Made by a program: the position numbers and the translations under genes. From assembly GCF_000423525.1 (NCBI RefSeq), contig NZ_AUID01000003.1:1-64000 (forward strand): a DNA stretch of 64,000 nucleotides, given 5' to 3'. Within the stretch, counting starts at the first letter, position 1, and the number at the start of each line of letters is the position of its first letter. This DNA is from Proteocatella sphenisci DSM 23131 (GTDB lineage: Bacteria > Bacillota > Clostridia > Peptostreptococcales > Filifactoraceae). The notes beneath the pieces are model-generated. The model was not told where the DNA came from and made no database searches. It was given only the letters and a program-made list of their open reading frames with translations. Below are positions 7,878-17,079 of this stretch, piece by piece.

Positions 7878-8774
7878 TTATTCTTGACTCCATTTCATTG
7901 CAACTTCTGGATATCTATCTAAAACTGCTCTAATTTGTTTATCATTTAAATTCTGACCTACATTGACTTTTGTCAATGACACATCTCTGAATGCTATAAT
8001 ATCAACGTAAGTAATCGAGTTGCTATTAACTTTAACTGTTCTAACATTATTAATTGTAGCCATTGCTTTTAACCAAATATCATCAGCTAAAGGGCATAGT
8101 TCTTTTATCTGATTTTTGTCAAACAAATTTTCATTAAGTAAGTTAGGAGGATAAAGCACTCCTTGACAACCAATTGGCATAATATTGTGAGATGGTCCAA
8201 TTACTCCATCTGATCCAGATTTCCATTCAGAGTACTTATTAATTTTTCCATCTTTAAAAGTTATTGCATGGGCTAAGTTGCAGCATACAGACTCTGGGTA
8301 TTTTTTATGTGTCTCCAATAAATTTTCTAGTAATGACTCCGGATAAAAGGTATCATCATCCACAGTTACAATGATTTTTTCAGGATGGTGTAGCATCGAA
8401 TAATAATATTTTTTATGAGAGCGTAGATCATCACAAAATTTTATTTCTAAACCATATTTCTGAAGTGCTAATAATCTTTTGGGCAACTCATCTCTCGATT
8501 CAAATTGAGATTCAGCCAGCCATAATATGATTTTTTGCGGTCTAACAGTTTGTCGCATAAGCGATTCTATTGTTAACCACACTTTATTTATTCTAGCAGG
8601 AAATGTCGTTAACGATATTATTACGTTTTCATTTTTGCAATTATACTCTCTATTCGAGTATTTTGAATGTAGGGGATAATAGATATTAAGAATTAATTTT
8701 ACAATTCTGTAAATTATTAAATATCCTTTCTTTCCTTTCATTGAATACAACTTACTATAAATGAAATCAATCAC
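7878..8774 (-). CDS. GT-A type glycosyltransferase
   Basis: The sequence NVIISLTTFPARINKVWLT starts the fold at about residue 50, and TVDDDTFYPESLLENL carries a DDD motif of the kind that binds the metal and nucleotide sugar. IGCQGVLYPPNLL and PLADDIWLKAMA follow, the latter giving a likely catalytic acid. This pattern is common in capsule-locus transferases annotated as family 2-like. The gene overlaps the upstream wzy by 8 bases, showing translational coupling. Donor and acceptor are unknown. Confidence 0.72.
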   Translation of the reverse strand: MIDFIYSKLYSMKGKKGYLIIYRIVKLILNIYYPLHSKYSNREYNCKNENVIISLTTFPARINKVWLTIESLMRQTVRPQKIILWLAESQFESRDELPKRLLALQKYGLEIKFCDDLRSHKKYYYSMLHHPEKIIVTVDDDTFYPESLLENLLETHKKYPESVCCNLAHAITFKDGKINKYSEWKSGSDGVIGPSHNIMPIGCQGVLYPPNLLNENLFDKNQIKELCPLADDIWLKAMATINNVRTVKVNSNSITYVDIIAFRDVSLTKVNVGQNLNDKQIRAVLDRYPEVAMKWSQE

Positions 8775-9984
8775 TTCTCTTGCCTCCTTTTTTTGACAGT
8801 TTTACAAGCGCAAAAACTAATCCAAGTAGTATCCATATTGATTTTCTTTGCTCATTTGTAGAGGAAATCGACGAAAATATTGGAAATATTGATAAAATTG
8901 CGAAAGTAAAGTAGTTATAATTACATTTTTCGAAAAACAAATTCCTATACTTGAAAAGAATAAATAGTGAATAGACAATGATAAATAAGAACCCAGCAGT
9001 CCAAATAAAACCATAATCGGAAAAAATAAAAAGAATCATATTATGAGGTGCGGTAAAACTAACGTTGTAACTTGTCCCTAACCCAGCACCATGTAGAAAA
9101 TTATCTACTCCTGTATTAATTAACGAGCCATAAAGATTATCTCTAGCGCTATAATACATTTGCGAACTGTCTATTTTAAGAAATTCATCAATTATATCAT
9201 AAACATTGACCTCTAAAACTATTATAAAAATGGAAATAATACCTAATATAATGGGAATAGAGATTAATAATGAACGCATCTTAGAAGAGATTATATCCTT
9301 CATAAAGAATAAGAACAATACGATTAATGTCGATATCATTGCCAGTCTCGAACCAGTATTAGCTATTACAAAAAAAGTAGCTATTAATATTAAACTACCT
9401 TTTAGTATTTTTCTTTTTTGAAATAATGACATTATTACAAACGAGCCTCCAAAGATTAGAAATTGAGACAAGTCATTTGGATTTGTGAATGCAACCCCTG
9501 GATACCTTAATCCAAAATCAGTAATTCTATAAATAAATAACTCGTTGTTAAAAAAGAGATAATTGCCAGTGGCCATTTCATAACCCGCCATTCCAAGAAT
9601 GAATATCACAAAATATTTAATTCCCTTAGTGAAAACAATTACTTCATCTTTATTAAGTGAGGCTATATAAAGCATAGTAATTATACCAGTTATCAGTGAA
9701 GTTAATATTCTAATACCTTCTATATGATTAGAACTCCAGAGAAGAGAAGCTATAGAATAGAATATAAAAAAAATAAAATAAAACACTATATAGTTAATCC
9801 CTGCATAACTCTTCTTCAAAAATCTCTTCAGTACCAATACAAAAAGAATCACTGAATACACATTACTTAAACCTATAGATGATATCTTTATAAATGCACC
9901 AAAAAAACTAGCAAATGGTATCATCATAATTATGAATAATTCAAATCTGCTTAAGCTATCCTCTTTTCTTGTTTTTATATCCAT
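8767..9984 (-). CDS. wzy: O-antigen/capsule polymerase (Wzy family)
   Basis: A 405-residue protein with about 11 membrane helices and a large extracytoplasmic loop around residues 230-300. The Wzy_C-type signature appears as TAPHNMILFIFSDYGFIW, with NPNDLSQFLIFGGS upstream. It would polymerise lipid-linked repeats outside the membrane after flipping by the Wzx at 5567-6967. The C-terminus is lysine and arginine rich (KLSKKGGKRSD), and its end overlaps the next transferase gene by 8 bases. A second, larger polymerase-like protein sits at 33985-35892. Confidence 0.85.
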   Translation of the reverse strand: MDIKTRKEDSLSRFELFIIMMIPFASFFGAFIKISSIGLSNVYSVILFVLVLKRFLKKSYAGINYIVFYFIFFIFYSIASLLWSSNHIEGIRILTSLITGIITMLYIASLNKDEVIVFTKGIKYFVIFILGMAGYEMATGNYLFFNNELFIYRITDFGLRYPGVAFTNPNDLSQFLIFGGSFVIMSLFQKRKILKGSLILIATFFVIANTGSRLAMISTLIVLFLFFMKDIISSKMRSLLISIPIILGIISIFIIVLEVNVYDIIDEFLKIDSSQMYYSARDNLYGSLINTGVDNFLHGAGLGTSYNVSFTAPHNMILFIFSDYGFIWTAGFLFIIVYSLFILFKYRNLFFEKCNYNYFTFAILSIFPIFSSISSTNEQRKSIWILLGLVFALVKLSKKGGKRSD

Positions 9985-10009
9985 ACAATTCCCTTCTTAG
10001 CAATTCTAT

Positions 10010-11167
10010 TTATTTTAATGATTCTTTTGAAATATTGTAATAAGAAAACTTCTCACGCCCAAAACTTGATGCTACTTCTTTCATTTTATCCAAAGCATTT
10101 TTATTCTCAAATAAATAATTGATTTTATTTCTAATCTCTTCAACATTTTCATCATACAAAAACTCACAATTCCCTCCAATATCTATGTGAGTTGTGCCCT
10201 CCCAGTATTTTACGATCATAGGTTTTCCGAGTCCAGCCACTAATTCCCAATATACCGAGTGTCTCCCTGGAAAAACCACTAAATCTGCTGAAGCAAAAAG
10301 CTCATAACTTTGTTTCTCATTAGCCCAACCTATATACTGAATTTTTTCGCCATCACTCAATTGAGTAACTTTATCTTTTAATTCATCAACAATTGATCCA
10401 AAAACAAGTAATTTTACTTTCGGATTTTTGATTTCTTTAATAGCTTGCATTAGCAGAATAGTCTGCTTTTTTGCCAAATCTATCTTCCCGCCTGTAACAA
10501 TCAAAAAATCGTCTTCTTCAATACTGAACCTATTCCGTATTTTAATATTTACCTTGTCATCCAATGCTTCACTAACTTTTTCATCGTCGGCTCCCATAAC
10601 CAATAGTTCGATTTTTTCTGTAGGCAACCTATAAACACTATTCAAGAAATCTACCCTTGCTGGTAGAACTCCATAAAATTTGCGTGTGTAAGGTTCTATG
10701 CTTTTTGCACAAAATCTCCATATTACTCCATGAAGCACATTATTTGAAATCCAATTTGAAGCACTGTTAGAGAAATCTGTATGGCTATCAATATACAATT
10801 TTGTTATAGGATTCTTCTTAATATACTTTATGATTTTAAAAATATCCAAAAATTGAATATTGTGTAGAAATAAAATATCTGGTGATTCTTCTGATATTGT
10901 ATGATAAACTCCTTGATATCTTTTAAACCTAAATGATTGTTTGTGATTGTTCTTTATTGCTAATCTTAACATCTTACATCCGTTGACATCATAATACTCA
11001 CTGCGATTATCTATTCTAAGTCCACCCTTATCATCTCTAACCCATTGAGAAGTTATGATTGTGACTTCATGACCTAACCTTTTATGATATTTAGTTAATA
11101 AGTTTTCCTGATACGCCCATCCATCAGTAACACCAATACCAGCTAAACACACATGAACAATTTTCAT
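10010..11167 (-). CDS. GT-B glycosyltransferase, family 4-like
   Basis: The N-terminus MKIVHVCLAGIGVTDGWAYQ and LGHEVTIITSQWV form the first Rossmann fold. The C-terminal half has FLIVTGGKIDLAKKQTILL, IQYIGWANEKQSYELFASAD and LVVFPGRHSVYWELVAGLGK, the donor-binding domain of family 4 transferases. No membrane segment. The gene lies 23 bases below the PfkB kinase gene, inside the unusual sugar-acid block. The donor sugar cannot be told from sequence. Confidence 0.8.
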   Translation of the reverse strand: MKIVHVCLAGIGVTDGWAYQENLLTKYHKRLGHEVTIITSQWVRDDKGGLRIDNRSEYYDVNGCKMLRLAIKNNHKQSFRFKRYQGVYHTISEESPDILFLHNIQFLDIFKIIKYIKKNPITKLYIDSHTDFSNSASNWISNNVLHGVIWRFCAKSIEPYTRKFYGVLPARVDFLNSVYRLPTEKIELLVMGADDEKVSEALDDKVNIKIRNRFSIEEDDFLIVTGGKIDLAKKQTILLMQAIKEIKNPKVKLLVFGSIVDELKDKVTQLSDGEKIQYIGWANEKQSYELFASADLVVFPGRHSVYWELVAGLGKPMIVKYWEGTTHIDIGGNCEFLYDENVEEIRNKINYLFENKNALDKMKEVASSFGREKFSYYNISKESLK

Positions 11168-11190
11168 ATTTATAACTCCTCAACTTAATT

Positions 11191-12216
11191 TTATCTTTTT
11201 ACTCTTCCAGAACTATCCCCATCAACAAGAGCTTTTACATCATTTACAGAAACTCTGTTAAAATCCCCTTCTTGAGTATGTTTTAAGCAACTGGCAGCTA
11301 CTGCAAATTCAACTGCGTCCTGGGCTGTAGCTTTATTAAGTAATGAATATATAATCCCTGCTGCAAAACTATCTCCACTACCAACTCTATCTACTATATC
11401 AATCATATATTCTTTTGAAAGAGCATATTTATCTTCATTTGATGAATACAACATTCCAGCCCATTTATTTGATGATGCTGATAAGCTTGTTCTGAGTGTA
11501 ATAGCCACATACTTACATCCAAATTGATTGCTGATTTTCTTTGCAACTTCTTCGTAGCTTTTATGATCCACACTACCACTTAGAACATCTGTGTTGTTTG
11601 CTCTTATTCCAAATACATTGTCAGCATCCTCTTCATTACCGATACAGACATCTACATAGTTCATTAATCCGCTCATTGTTTCTTTTGCTTGATCTTTTGT
11701 CCATAACTTGCTTCTGTAGTTTAGGTCACAACTTATTGTGATGCCTTTATCCTTAGCAGCCTTGCATGCTTCTAAAGATATATTTGACATGCTTTCACTT
11801 AATGCAGGGTTTATACCTGAAAAGTGAAACCACTCTACATCATCAAATATCTGGTCCCAATCAAAATCTTTAGCAATTGAGTTAGCTATTGCTGAAGAAG
11901 CTCTATCATAAAGAACCTTTGAGGGTCTTTGACTAGCACCTTTTTCTAAATAGTATAGTCCTAAACGCTCTCCACCCTTAATCACTTTTGTAGTATCTAC
12001 GCCAAAGTATCTCAGTGAATTAATTGTAGCTTGTCCCACTTCATTATCTGGAACTTTTGTTACAAAGCAAGAATCAATCCCATAATTCGCAAGCGACACA
12101 GCTACATTAGCTTCTGCACCACAAAATGAAGTCTCAAATATATCATTTTGAAAAAGTTTTTTATGTCCTTGTGGAGCTAATCTTAATAGTATTTCACCAA
12201 AAGTAATTACTTTCAT
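11191..12216 (-). CDS. PfkB-family sugar kinase, 2-keto-3-deoxygluconate kinase-like
   Basis: The protein opens MKVITFGEILLRLAPQG and has the PfkB C-terminal signature DIVDRVGSGDSFAAGIIYSL with the catalytic base D282. FCGAEANVAVSLANYG near residue 31 is the sugar-binding entry typical of KdgK-type kinases. Known members phosphorylate 2-keto-3-deoxygluconate. No KDG catabolic partner (Entner-Doudoroff aldolase, uronate genes) is nearby. Instead it overlaps the aldolase gene by 4 bases (ATGA) and is in the same block as a CMP-Kdo-synthetase-like enzyme. It therefore may phosphorylate a precursor or intermediate of a capsule 3-deoxy sugar. Family is secure, substrate is inference. Confidence 0.85.
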   Translation of the reverse strand: MKVITFGEILLRLAPQGHKKLFQNDIFETSFCGAEANVAVSLANYGIDSCFVTKVPDNEVGQATINSLRYFGVDTTKVIKGGERLGLYYLEKGASQRPSKVLYDRASSAIANSIAKDFDWDQIFDDVEWFHFSGINPALSESMSNISLEACKAAKDKGITISCDLNYRSKLWTKDQAKETMSGLMNYVDVCIGNEEDADNVFGIRANNTDVLSGSVDHKSYEEVAKKISNQFGCKYVAITLRTSLSASSNKWAGMLYSSNEDKYALSKEYMIDIVDRVGSGDSFAAGIIYSLLNKATAQDAVEFAVAASCLKHTQEGDFNRVSVNDVKALVDGDSSGRVKR

Positions 12217-13805
12217 TGAGATTCTCCTAACCTAACAAATCTCGGTGTTGTAATAAACTCAATATCAATCACTTCTGCAAATCGATTTAACATCTTCTCC
12301 ATACCTGTATTCATTGCATCCATGACGGTAGCATTTTTAATAAACGCCATATCTTTTTTAGCAAAGTTATCATAAATGTCATGTGAATAACCATCTAATC
12401 CAGCAAGCTTAATTTTGTTTACTCCAATATCTATTAGAAGTTTAATTAGCATCATACCGGCATTGTCCTCAACAGCTTCTACATCATTCAGTAAATCTGA
12501 GTAATTAACTACAATCCCTTCAACATTACCATTCTTAATATTCGATGTTTTTATTAGCTTTAAATCATCATTATTCTTGAGGTCCTCATAACGCCTTAGA
12601 TTACTAACAAAAACATAATTACATTCAAACTTCTCTGGCTTAAAGTTGATAGCAATAGTATGATGATTTTCGTCAGATATCACATCAGAAATTTTTTCTT
12701 TTTCTTCGTTAATACTACTTCCGGGTGCAATAATGACAACAGTTTTATTCTTAATTTGGGATGCAAGCTGTTTTTTAGCCTTATCATCAGCAATTGCTCT
12801 ATTCTGATATTGCACATAAAGCTTTTCAATATAATCCTTATCAAAATTGTTTCTCTTAGACTCTTCAAGCCCTTCAAGAATTTCGTTAATGTTCTCAACC
12901 GTTAAAGTGCTTTTGTCATCTAAATAAGAAGCATAGTTAGGATGACAGTTATTCATAGCAGATACATAGTGAGGTAATGAGTATCCCCAGAAGTTGCTCG
13001 CGTAAATAGAACTTAAAACCTGATCAATTATCTTCAACAGCGGCTTAATTTTATACTTGCTGCCATTTAATTCGTTAAGATATTCGATAAATAACTCTGT
13101 ATTCAAATTCCCAGCACCACGTCCCATGCCAAATACACTTGAGTCAATTATCAGTTTTCTTTTCGTTTTAAGATCAACTAAGGCCTGCGCATTTGAGTAT
13201 GCCATTTGAATATTGTTATGAGAATGGTAACCAACGAAAATATCATTAAAGAGATTATGATCAACTAAATAGTATAATCTCATCAGGTCTTTTCTTTTCA
13301 TCACTCCAAAACTATCTACAATATAAAATGCATAAGGGTTTAACTCATTTGACCTATTTATTAAGTTAATAAACTCTTCATCGGTATATGATACTGATAC
13401 CATTGGTTGCATGAATAGCTTGTAGCCTTTGCTAATTATTGTTTCGCACATCTTTAATGCTTCATCTAGATCTTTTTTATGAAAGGCAACTCTTATACCA
13501 TCTATTGAGGTACCATCATATTGAGGTAAGTTCTCAACATCATATTCCCCATAATTAATCATACACACAGTCATGCTATCTTTTCTATGGATCGGAAGAT
13601 ATTGTGCAATTCTCTCAATACTATCAAACAATGATGAGTCTTGATTTCGCTCATTTTTTTCTGTTAAGAATCCACATTCGACTATATCAACTTTTGAGTC
13701 TATAAGACTGCTAATTATCTTTTTTATATTTTTTTCGCCAAACTGCCATTGGTTAATATATCCGCCATCGCGCAATGTGCAGTCAAGCACATTTATTTTA
13801 TTCAT
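12213..13805 (-). CDS. DRE-TIM aldolase fused to a DUF115-like domain
   Basis: Residues 1-290 form an HMGL-like aldolase: NVLDCTLRDGGYINQWQF with the catalytic Arg-Asp, and GYHSHNNIQMAYSNA with metal-binding H194 and H196. Relatives such as 4-hydroxy-2-oxovalerate aldolase join or split pyruvate and an aldehyde. From about residue 350 a second domain begins with KTVVIIAPGSSINEE and later KIKLAGLDGYSHD, matching in layout the GPSL and LLGCDNNYS motifs of the DUF115 protein at 7012-7839. Overlaps of 8 bases with the cytidylyltransferase gene and 4 bases with the kinase gene show tight coupling. I infer synthesis of a 4-hydroxy-2-keto acid that is later CMP-activated. The product is unknown. Confidence 0.75.
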   Translation of the reverse strand: MNKINVLDCTLRDGGYINQWQFGEKNIKKIISSLIDSKVDIVECGFLTEKNERNQDSSLFDSIERIAQYLPIHRKDSMTVCMINYGEYDVENLPQYDGTSIDGIRVAFHKKDLDEALKMCETIISKGYKLFMQPMVSVSYTDEEFINLINRSNELNPYAFYIVDSFGVMKRKDLMRLYYLVDHNLFNDIFVGYHSHNNIQMAYSNAQALVDLKTKRKLIIDSSVFGMGRGAGNLNTELFIEYLNELNGSKYKIKPLLKIIDQVLSSIYASNFWGYSLPHYVSAMNNCHPNYASYLDDKSTLTVENINEILEGLEESKRNNFDKDYIEKLYVQYQNRAIADDKAKKQLASQIKNKTVVIIAPGSSINEEKEKISDVISDENHHTIAINFKPEKFECNYVFVSNLRRYEDLKNNDDLKLIKTSNIKNGNVEGIVVNYSDLLNDVEAVEDNAGMMLIKLLIDIGVNKIKLAGLDGYSHDIYDNFAKKDMAFIKNATVMDAMNTGMEKMLNRFAEVIDIEFITTPRFVRLGESQ

Positions 13806-14544
13806 TTATATTCCCTCTTTTCGTTTCTTTCATTATTTTTCTTACCTTTTCCAAATCATTTGGAGTATCGACTGCTACGGTATCTGAATCGACTTCTATA
13901 AATTGAACTTTATAGCCACTTTCTATAAATCTTAATATTTCAATATCTTCAATACTTTCAACTTTTCCTCTTGGACTATTACAATAAAACTCTAGTGCCT
14001 CAGGCTTAAAACCATAAACACAAACTTGCTTATAGTAAGAGTAATCAATACTTCCTTTAGGATAAGGCGCAGCACTTCTTGTCAAATAAATTCCAATTCC
14101 ATCCTTATTCGTTATTACTTTTGGAACTGTAAAATTCACTACATCAACAGGATCCTTTATGATAGTCATTAGATTGGACACCTGAAGTTCTTTATTACCA
14201 TAAAATGGCTTGATTGCTTCAATGATTGTCTCCGGTTCAATCATTGGCTCGTCACCTTGGATATTTACATATAAGTCAGCTTCAATTTTTCTAGCGACTT
14301 CACCTATACGATCTGTACCTGTTTTATGTTCATCAGATGTCATTATTACGTTGACACCAAGTTCTTCACAGGCAATTTTAATTCTTTCATCTTCGGTGGC
14401 TACATAAACAGCTTCAAATTCTTTAACTTTAATGGCTTGTTGATAAACCCACCAAATCATTGGTTTTCCACAGATGTCCGCTAATGGTTTCCCTTCAAAT
14501 CTACTTGATTTATAACGTGCTGGTATTACTCCAATAATTTTCAT
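13798..14544 (-). CDS. CMP-3-deoxysugar synthetase, KdsB-like cytidylyltransferase
   Basis: The sequence GVIPARYKSSRFEGKPLADI at the start, YVNIQGDEPMIEPETI and VDTPNDLEKVRKI at the end are the signatures of 3-deoxy-manno-octulosonate cytidylyltransferase. KdsB transfers CMP from CTP to the anomeric hydroxyl of Kdo. Length (248) matches the family. GGAGG 9 bases upstream fixes the ATG. Kdo is usual in Gram-negative lipopolysaccharide, yet everything around this gene is Gram-positive in type. No kdsA, kdsC or kdsD is present in the window, so the sugar may not be Kdo. The fold and CTP-dependent activation are well supported, the exact sugar is not. Confidence 0.88.
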   Translation of the reverse strand: MKIIGVIPARYKSSRFEGKPLADICGKPMIWWVYQQAIKVKEFEAVYVATEDERIKIACEELGVNVIMTSDEHKTGTDRIGEVARKIEADLYVNIQGDEPMIEPETIIEAIKPFYGNKELQVSNLMTIIKDPVDVVNFTVPKVITNKDGIGIYLTRSAAPYPKGSIDYSYYKQVCVYGFKPEALEFYCNSPRGKVESIEDIEILRFIESGYKVQFIEVDSDTVAVDTPNDLEKVRKIMKETKRGNINE

Positions 14545-14562
14545 ATGGCTAAGCCTCCTAAT

Positions 14563-15948
14563 TTATTTTTTCTTTTCTAATATCCATTCAAATAATTTGT
14601 CCATCGAATTGAATGCCTTTATACTTTTGTCTTGTAATGACGGAAAAGTATTAAATATTACTTTATCCTTATTATTAATCAAAATCGCAGCAGCATCTGA
14701 ATTGTTGTAGACAGCTTCTAATAAAATTGTAGATTTCCTTGAGATGCATATATTCTTACTTATGGATGAATTAAAGTCTTCTACCAACTGTATATCTTTT
14801 GAATACTTATCATAATCTGATTTCTTGTCTTTTGGATGTAGCTTAACAAACAATTGGAGATTCTTGGAGTTGAGTAAAGGAATTAAACCTTCAATAATTT
14901 TAAAATTCACTTCAACTTCTCGAGGTTCTGTAAAGAAAACAATATCTCTTTCACTTTTCTTATTCTCATAATTCACTGAAAACATATTTTTAGCTATATC
15001 CTGCCTGTAAATGAACTTATTGGTATCGTACAATTGATTAAGATATAATGAAGCATTAAAGCTGGTTGTGTAGAACTCATCTCCAATAAAACAATATGGA
15101 AGTTTGAATCCATACTCTAATCCATGAGGTATGCAAAGAGTATGAATATTGTGCTTTTTGGCAGCTGCTTCTTCTATTAAAGCAAATCGATCCAAGTTAT
15201 TACCTGTGTAAAACTTCTTGCCTTCATTATTAGCTAAAAAAACATCTATAACTATTGAATATAAAATAGTGTGTACAACTCTTTTCCCATAGTATTTATA
15301 AGCATTCGCTGAGCTAAAAGGCCCAATGATATTTTGTATATATTTACTGTAATTTTTCATTTCTTTATAAGAAGTTATCCAGGATTTTGTAACCCAGTAA
15401 ATCCTTTTATGTTTACTAAAACAGTTGTAAATAGAATTTTTATCATTAAAATCTTCATATCTAAAATCAATATCATTTAAAAAACTAAGCTTCTTCTTAG
15501 ATGCAGGAGTTCGTATCAAAGATATTTTTTCTTTGTTAGAGCTGACTTCTGATTTATGAGGGATTTTTAGCATTTTTAAAATCAAATAAATCGAAGTTAG
15601 AATTAGATTAATTTGACCATAGAACACATTCTTTACCTTATAAAAATTTGAGCTCCCTTTTACTGTAATTCCTTTATTCTTTGCGAAATCTAAGACCAGT
15701 GGTAACAAGTTATTATCAGGATTTTCGAGTTCAATGCTTTCTATATCAAGACCAGACAGAAAGATTTCTATTGCTTTATATGGTTGTACACGATTTAAAA
15801 AAACTTCATTAACAACCCATATTTCACCAACGTATTTTTCAGCTATCTCGTTGCATTCTTCAAAAACATGATCACTAAACATATCATCTAGTTCATAAAT
15901 TGTATTATTATATTTAAATTTATTGCCCTGTATAAATAATGAGTTCAA
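14563..15948 (-). CDS. Capsule glycosyltransferase-like protein (GT-B, CMP-sugar type possible)
   Basis: A 461-residue soluble protein whose C-terminal half has TLCIPHGLEYGFKLPYCFIG, LQLFVKLHPKDKKSDYDK and SRKSTILLEAVYN. A His-Gly followed by a His-Pro motif and a late Ser/Thr-Glu element is the arrangement seen in CMP-sugar-using GT-B enzymes such as polysialyl- and Kdo-type capsule transferases. The start is TTG at 15946-15948, with GGGGGAG embedded in the last codons of wecB. It is directly followed by the KdsB-like gene (18 bases), which makes it the leading candidate user of the CMP-sugar. The role is inferred from motifs and position. Confidence 0.6.
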   Translation of the reverse strand: MNSLFIQGNKFKYNNTIYELDDMFSDHVFEECNEIAEKYVGEIWVVNEVFLNRVQPYKAIEIFLSGLDIESIELENPDNNLLPLVLDFAKNKGITVKGSSNFYKVKNVFYGQINLILTSIYLILKMLKIPHKSEVSSNKEKISLIRTPASKKKLSFLNDIDFRYEDFNDKNSIYNCFSKHKRIYWVTKSWITSYKEMKNYSKYIQNIIGPFSSANAYKYYGKRVVHTILYSIVIDVFLANNEGKKFYTGNNLDRFALIEEAAAKKHNIHTLCIPHGLEYGFKLPYCFIGDEFYTTSFNASLYLNQLYDTNKFIYRQDIAKNMFSVNYENKKSERDIVFFTEPREVEVNFKIIEGLIPLLNSKNLQLFVKLHPKDKKSDYDKYSKDIQLVEDFNSSISKNICISRKSTILLEAVYNNSDAAAILINNKDKVIFNTFPSLQDKSIKAFNSMDKLFEWILEKKK

Positions 15949-15951
15949 ATG

Positions 15952-17076
15952 CTATCTCCCCCAAACCACTCTATTTACATAATCTGTATATGATAAAATA
16001 ATTCTCAACACTTTATCTGACACATTTGGCATACTATAATCCGCAACCAACTTCAGTCTATCTCTCTCTTGTGTTTCTAACACTTCTAATCCTTGTAGAA
16101 TCCTTTCTTTCTTAAGTCCTACCATCATTACTGAAGCCTCTTCCATTGCTTCTGGTCTCTCATGTGCTTGTCTTATGTTTAGTGCCTTAAATCCGAGAAT
16201 TGATGACTCCTCACTTATTGTTCCACTATCACTCAAAACAGCTTTTGCATACTTCTGAAGTTTCACATAATCATTAAATCCAAGAGGCTTCATTATTTTC
16301 ACCAATGGATTAAACTCGATTCCTTTAGCTTCAATCATGTTTCTCGTTCTTGGATGTGCACTTAATATTAATGGCATCTGATATTTTTCAGCAATCTTAT
16401 TTAAGCTATCTACTAAATCCGTGAAATTCTGTTCAGAGCTGATATTTTCTTCTCTATGAGCTGATACAAGAAAGTACTTCTCTACTTCAAGTCCTAACCT
16501 TTCAAGTACATCTGACTTCTCAATGTCTTCTTTTCTAGAATTAAGAACTTCAAACATTGGGCTCCCAGTTTTTATAATTCTATCAGCTGGCAGGCCTTCT
16601 CTTAGAAGATACTCTCTAGCAATGTCGCTATATGTCAGGTTAATATCTGCTGTATGATCTACAATCTTTCTATTAGTTTCTTCCGGAACTCTCTGATCAA
16701 AACATCTGTTTCCTGCTTCCATATGGAAGATTGGAACGTGTCTTCTTTTGGCTGCAATTGCACAAAGGCAACTATTTGTATCGCCTAATACAAGAAATGC
16801 ATCTGGATTTACTTCCTCGAGAATTGGATCAATTTTAACAAGAATATTACCTATTGTTTCTACTGCACTGCCTGTCGCCGCATTTAAAAAATAGTCTGGT
16901 TTTTTTAATTTGAAGTCTTTAAAAAACACTTCATTAAGCTCATAATCATAGTTCTGTCCTGTATGAACTATTATATGGTCTATTGCTTCTGATTCTTCTA
17001 ATTTATTTATAACAGCTGACAGTCTAATAATCTCTGGTCTTGTACCAACAACTGTCATAACTTTTAATTTCTTCAT
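15952..17076 (-). CDS. capG: UDP-GlcNAc 2-epimerase type enzyme, last step to UDP-L-FucNAc
   Basis: Non-hydrolysing UDP-HexNAc 2-epimerase family: MTVVGTRPEIIRLSAVINKL at the start, VLGDTNSCLCAIAAKR, FHMEAGNRCFDQRVPEETNR, SAHREENIS and LSDSGTISEESSILGFKAL. Alone it would be called WecB, but it directly follows capE and capF, an order in which the third enzyme epimerises C2 to give UDP-N-acetyl-L-fucosamine (CapG/FnlC). The ATG at 17074-17076 has GGAGG 8 bases upstream, overlapping the end of capF. Confidence is high for family and good for pathway. Confidence 0.9.
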   Translation of the reverse strand: MKKLKVMTVVGTRPEIIRLSAVINKLEESEAIDHIIVHTGQNYDYELNEVFFKDFKLKKPDYFLNAATGSAVETIGNILVKIDPILEEVNPDAFLVLGDTNSCLCAIAAKRRHVPIFHMEAGNRCFDQRVPEETNRKIVDHTADINLTYSDIAREYLLREGLPADRIIKTGSPMFEVLNSRKEDIEKSDVLERLGLEVEKYFLVSAHREENISSEQNFTDLVDSLNKIAEKYQMPLILSAHPRTRNMIEAKGIEFNPLVKIMKPLGFNDYVKLQKYAKAVLSDSGTISEESSILGFKALNIRQAHERPEAMEEASVMMVGLKKERILQGLEVLETQERDRLKLVADYSMPNVSDKVLRIILSYTDYVNRVVWGR

Positions 17077-17079
17077 CAA

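Noticed and set aside
13798-14544. KdsB-like gene as evidence for a Gram-negative host with lipopolysaccharide
   Set aside because: SLH proteins, CpsBCD and stalk-domain proteins all around are of Gram-positive type, and no lipid A or other Kdo genes are present.
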